A stretch of 7,152 nt of DNA from Mogibacterium sp. (GTDB taxonomy: Bacteria > Bacillota_A > Clostridia > Peptostreptococcales > Anaerovoracaceae). The notes beneath the pieces were generated by a model. The model had not been told where the DNA came from and did no database searches. It worked only from the letters and a program-made list of their open reading frames with translations. How positions within the stretch are numbered: position 1 is the stretch's first letter; every line of letters begins with the position of its first letter. The DNA lies in the NCBI GenBank assembly GCA_017469325.1, contig JAFUGO010000121.1:1-7152 (forward strand), given 5' to 3'. A program made the position numbers and the translations under genes. Shown piece after piece: positions 6,716-7,152 of this stretch.

Positions 6716-6745
6716 ATTATAGCAGATTTTACAACGGCAGTTTAA
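6716..6745 (-). promoter_or_regulatory. Predicted chr operon promoter, very close to the start codon
   Basis: Minus-strand TATAAT (6721-6716) is a perfect -10 box. A weak -35 such as TTAAAC (6745-6740) lies 18 bp upstream, matching only half of the consensus, so an activator may be needed. Initiation would fall near 6709, leaving about three untranslated bases before ATG 6706. The first element of the repeat array (6748-6756) sits directly behind the -35 region. Confidence 0.5.
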
Positions 6746-6747
6746 AT

Positions 6748-7010
6748 GTCATGCTTATTTAGTTGTTTACCCTTCGTAAGCATGACTTCCGGCAGATCGT
6801 CAAAGACTTGAAGCCTCTATGGGGTGAAAAAGTCATGCTTTTCCCCGCAAAACCATCCTTGAAGCATGACTTCCACACTATTGGCAATGCCTCGAAGTCT
6901 CCACGGAATGAGAAAAGTCATGCTTTTTTGATCATTCTGCATCCATAAACATGACTTCCGATGGATCGGTACGGCTTCAAGGGCTCTTCAGAAAGAAAAA
7001 TGTCATGCTT
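6748..7010. repeat. 84/85-bp tandem array of alternating inverted 11-bp elements
   Basis: Seven copies of one element alternate in orientation. GTCATGCTT occurs at 6748-6756; AAGCATGACTT at 6778-6788; AAGTCATGCTT at 6830-6840; AAGCATGACTT at 6862-6872; AAGTCATGCTT at 6915-6925; AAACATGACTT at 6947-6957; and TGTCATGCTT at 7001-7010. Each outward-facing pair (GTCATGCTT then AAGCATGAC) is separated by exactly 21 bp, three times. Each inward-facing pair encloses 41-42 bp, three times. The period is thus 84, 85 and 85 bp. The left border extends as CATGACTTCC in all three full units. Interiors are largely diverged, but share an A-rich stretch before the right border and a CTTGAAG-like motif 28-29 bp from the unit start (6807, 6891 and 6975). 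There is no coding signal. I do not recognise a named family; tandem palindromic repeat, operator array and RNA hairpins are all open. Confidence 0.8.
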
Positions 7011-7068
7011 CTGGGGCTGTTTCGCCTCAATAAGGTTAAGCCCATATAATGGTGTAAATTCATAAAAA

Positions 7069-7097
7069 GAGCCACAGCTCGTACCTTTAGGTATAAT
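7069..7097 (+). promoter_or_regulatory. Predicted promoter with nested inverted repeats for the right-hand gene
   Basis: A perfect TATAAT (7092-7097) predicts a start near 7104 and a leader of about 33 bases. There is no good -35 at the right distance (GAGCCA at 7069-7074). In its place are two small inverted repeats: GAGC-CACA-GCTC (7069-7080), and TACCT-TT-AGGTA (7082-7093), which runs into the -10. These could be an operator or activator site. An alternative TATAAT at 7045-7050, also with a poor -35, would give a leader of about 80 bases. Confidence 0.5.
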
Positions 7098-7122
7098 GAG
7101 ATTACCACATCAAACATTTACC

Positions 7123-7130
7123 AAGGAGGT
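7123..7130 (+). promoter_or_regulatory. Ribosome binding site of the right-hand partial gene
   Basis: AAGGAGGT is a near-perfect Shine-Dalgarno sequence six bases before ATG 7137. It is the strongest such site in the window and suggests a highly translated product. Confidence 0.85.
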
Positions 7131-7136
7131 ACAATC

Positions 7137-7152
7137 ATGGCTCAACTCAATA
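7137..7152 (+). CDS. Start of an unidentified gene, cut by the window end
   Basis: Only five full codons are visible (Met-Ala-Gln-Leu-Asn), preceded by AAGGAGGT at ideal spacing and a TATAAT promoter box. It is transcribed away from the chr genes. Five residues are too few to name a family, so no function is proposed. The strong initiation signals suggest an abundant protein. Confidence 0.7.

Larger units (their letters stand above)
6707..7136. other. 430-bp intergenic region between divergent transcription units
   Basis: No credible gene is present. From left to right it holds the chr promoter (6716-6745), the inverted-element array (6748-7010), an AT-rich stretch with a TATAAT at 7045-7050, a second TATAAT at 7092-7097 behind two short inverted repeats, and the ribosome binding site of a plus-strand gene. 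A 61-codon plus-strand frame (6763-6948) starting at TTG crosses the array but has no binding site and looks like a by-product of the repeats. Confidence 0.8.

Noticed and set aside
6763..6948. Small plus-strand protein with a repeated Lys-His-Asp-Phe motif
   Set aside because: It starts at TTG without a ribosome binding site. The repeated motif is just the translated repeat element (84 bp equals 28 codons), and the next unit is 85 bp away, which breaks the frame.
6748..7010. CRISPR array
   Set aside because: The repeated parts are only 9-11 bp, alternate in orientation and have two spacing classes. A CRISPR has longer direct repeats in one orientation, and no cas gene is nearby.

Overview
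The window looks like a chromosomal segment of a Gram-positive, clostridia-like Firmicute with a moderately high G+C coding bias. The pointers are the neighbourhood of cysS, mini-ribonuclease III and rlmB (a core Firmicutes arrangement, as in Bacillus subtilis cysS-mrnC-rlmB), strong AGGAGG-type ribosome binding sites, and the clostridial flavour of the DHFR and thymidylate synthase. No taxon can be named from the sequence alone.

Layout, right to left, because eight of the nine genes lie on the minus strand. Two half-size ChrA-family transporter genes (6706 to 5514) overlap by 4 bp and have a TATAAT box immediately upstream of the first start. After a 78-bp gap holding a good sigma-A-type promoter comes a six-gene run: cysS, thyA, mrnC, pgeF, folA and rlmB (5435 to 40). 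Gaps are 6 to 56 bp and I see no convincing terminator, so it reads as one housekeeping operon. It joins tRNA charging (CysS), rRNA maturation and modification (Mini-III, RlmB), cell-wall precursor editing (PgeF) and the thymidylate/folate cycle. ThyA makes dTMP and dihydrofolate, and DHFR regenerates tetrahydrofolate. No complete gene lies beyond rlmB in positions 1-39.

The right-hand 430 bp (6707-7136) has no credible gene. It separates the minus-strand chr operon from a plus-strand gene whose first five codons (Met-Ala-Gln-Leu-Asn) are cut by the window end. This gap holds the most unusual feature of the window: a tandem array with an 84/85-bp period. Each period carries an 11-bp element (AAGCATGACTT) and its reverse complement, separated alternately by exactly 21 bp and by 41-42 bp. 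Seven elements are visible. The borders are nearly invariant, the interiors have diverged apart from a central CTTGAAG-like motif, and the spacings are close to whole turns of B-DNA. I do not recognise it as a named repeat family; it could be a phased protein-binding array, a series of structured-RNA hairpins, or tandem copies of a small palindromic repeat.

The minus-strand operon is otherwise ordinary in content. Worth noting are two intergenic hairpins (before thyA and before mrnC), a ThyA lacking the usual His after the catalytic Cys, a long basic low-complexity tail on RlmB, and an apparently near-leaderless start for the chr transcript.
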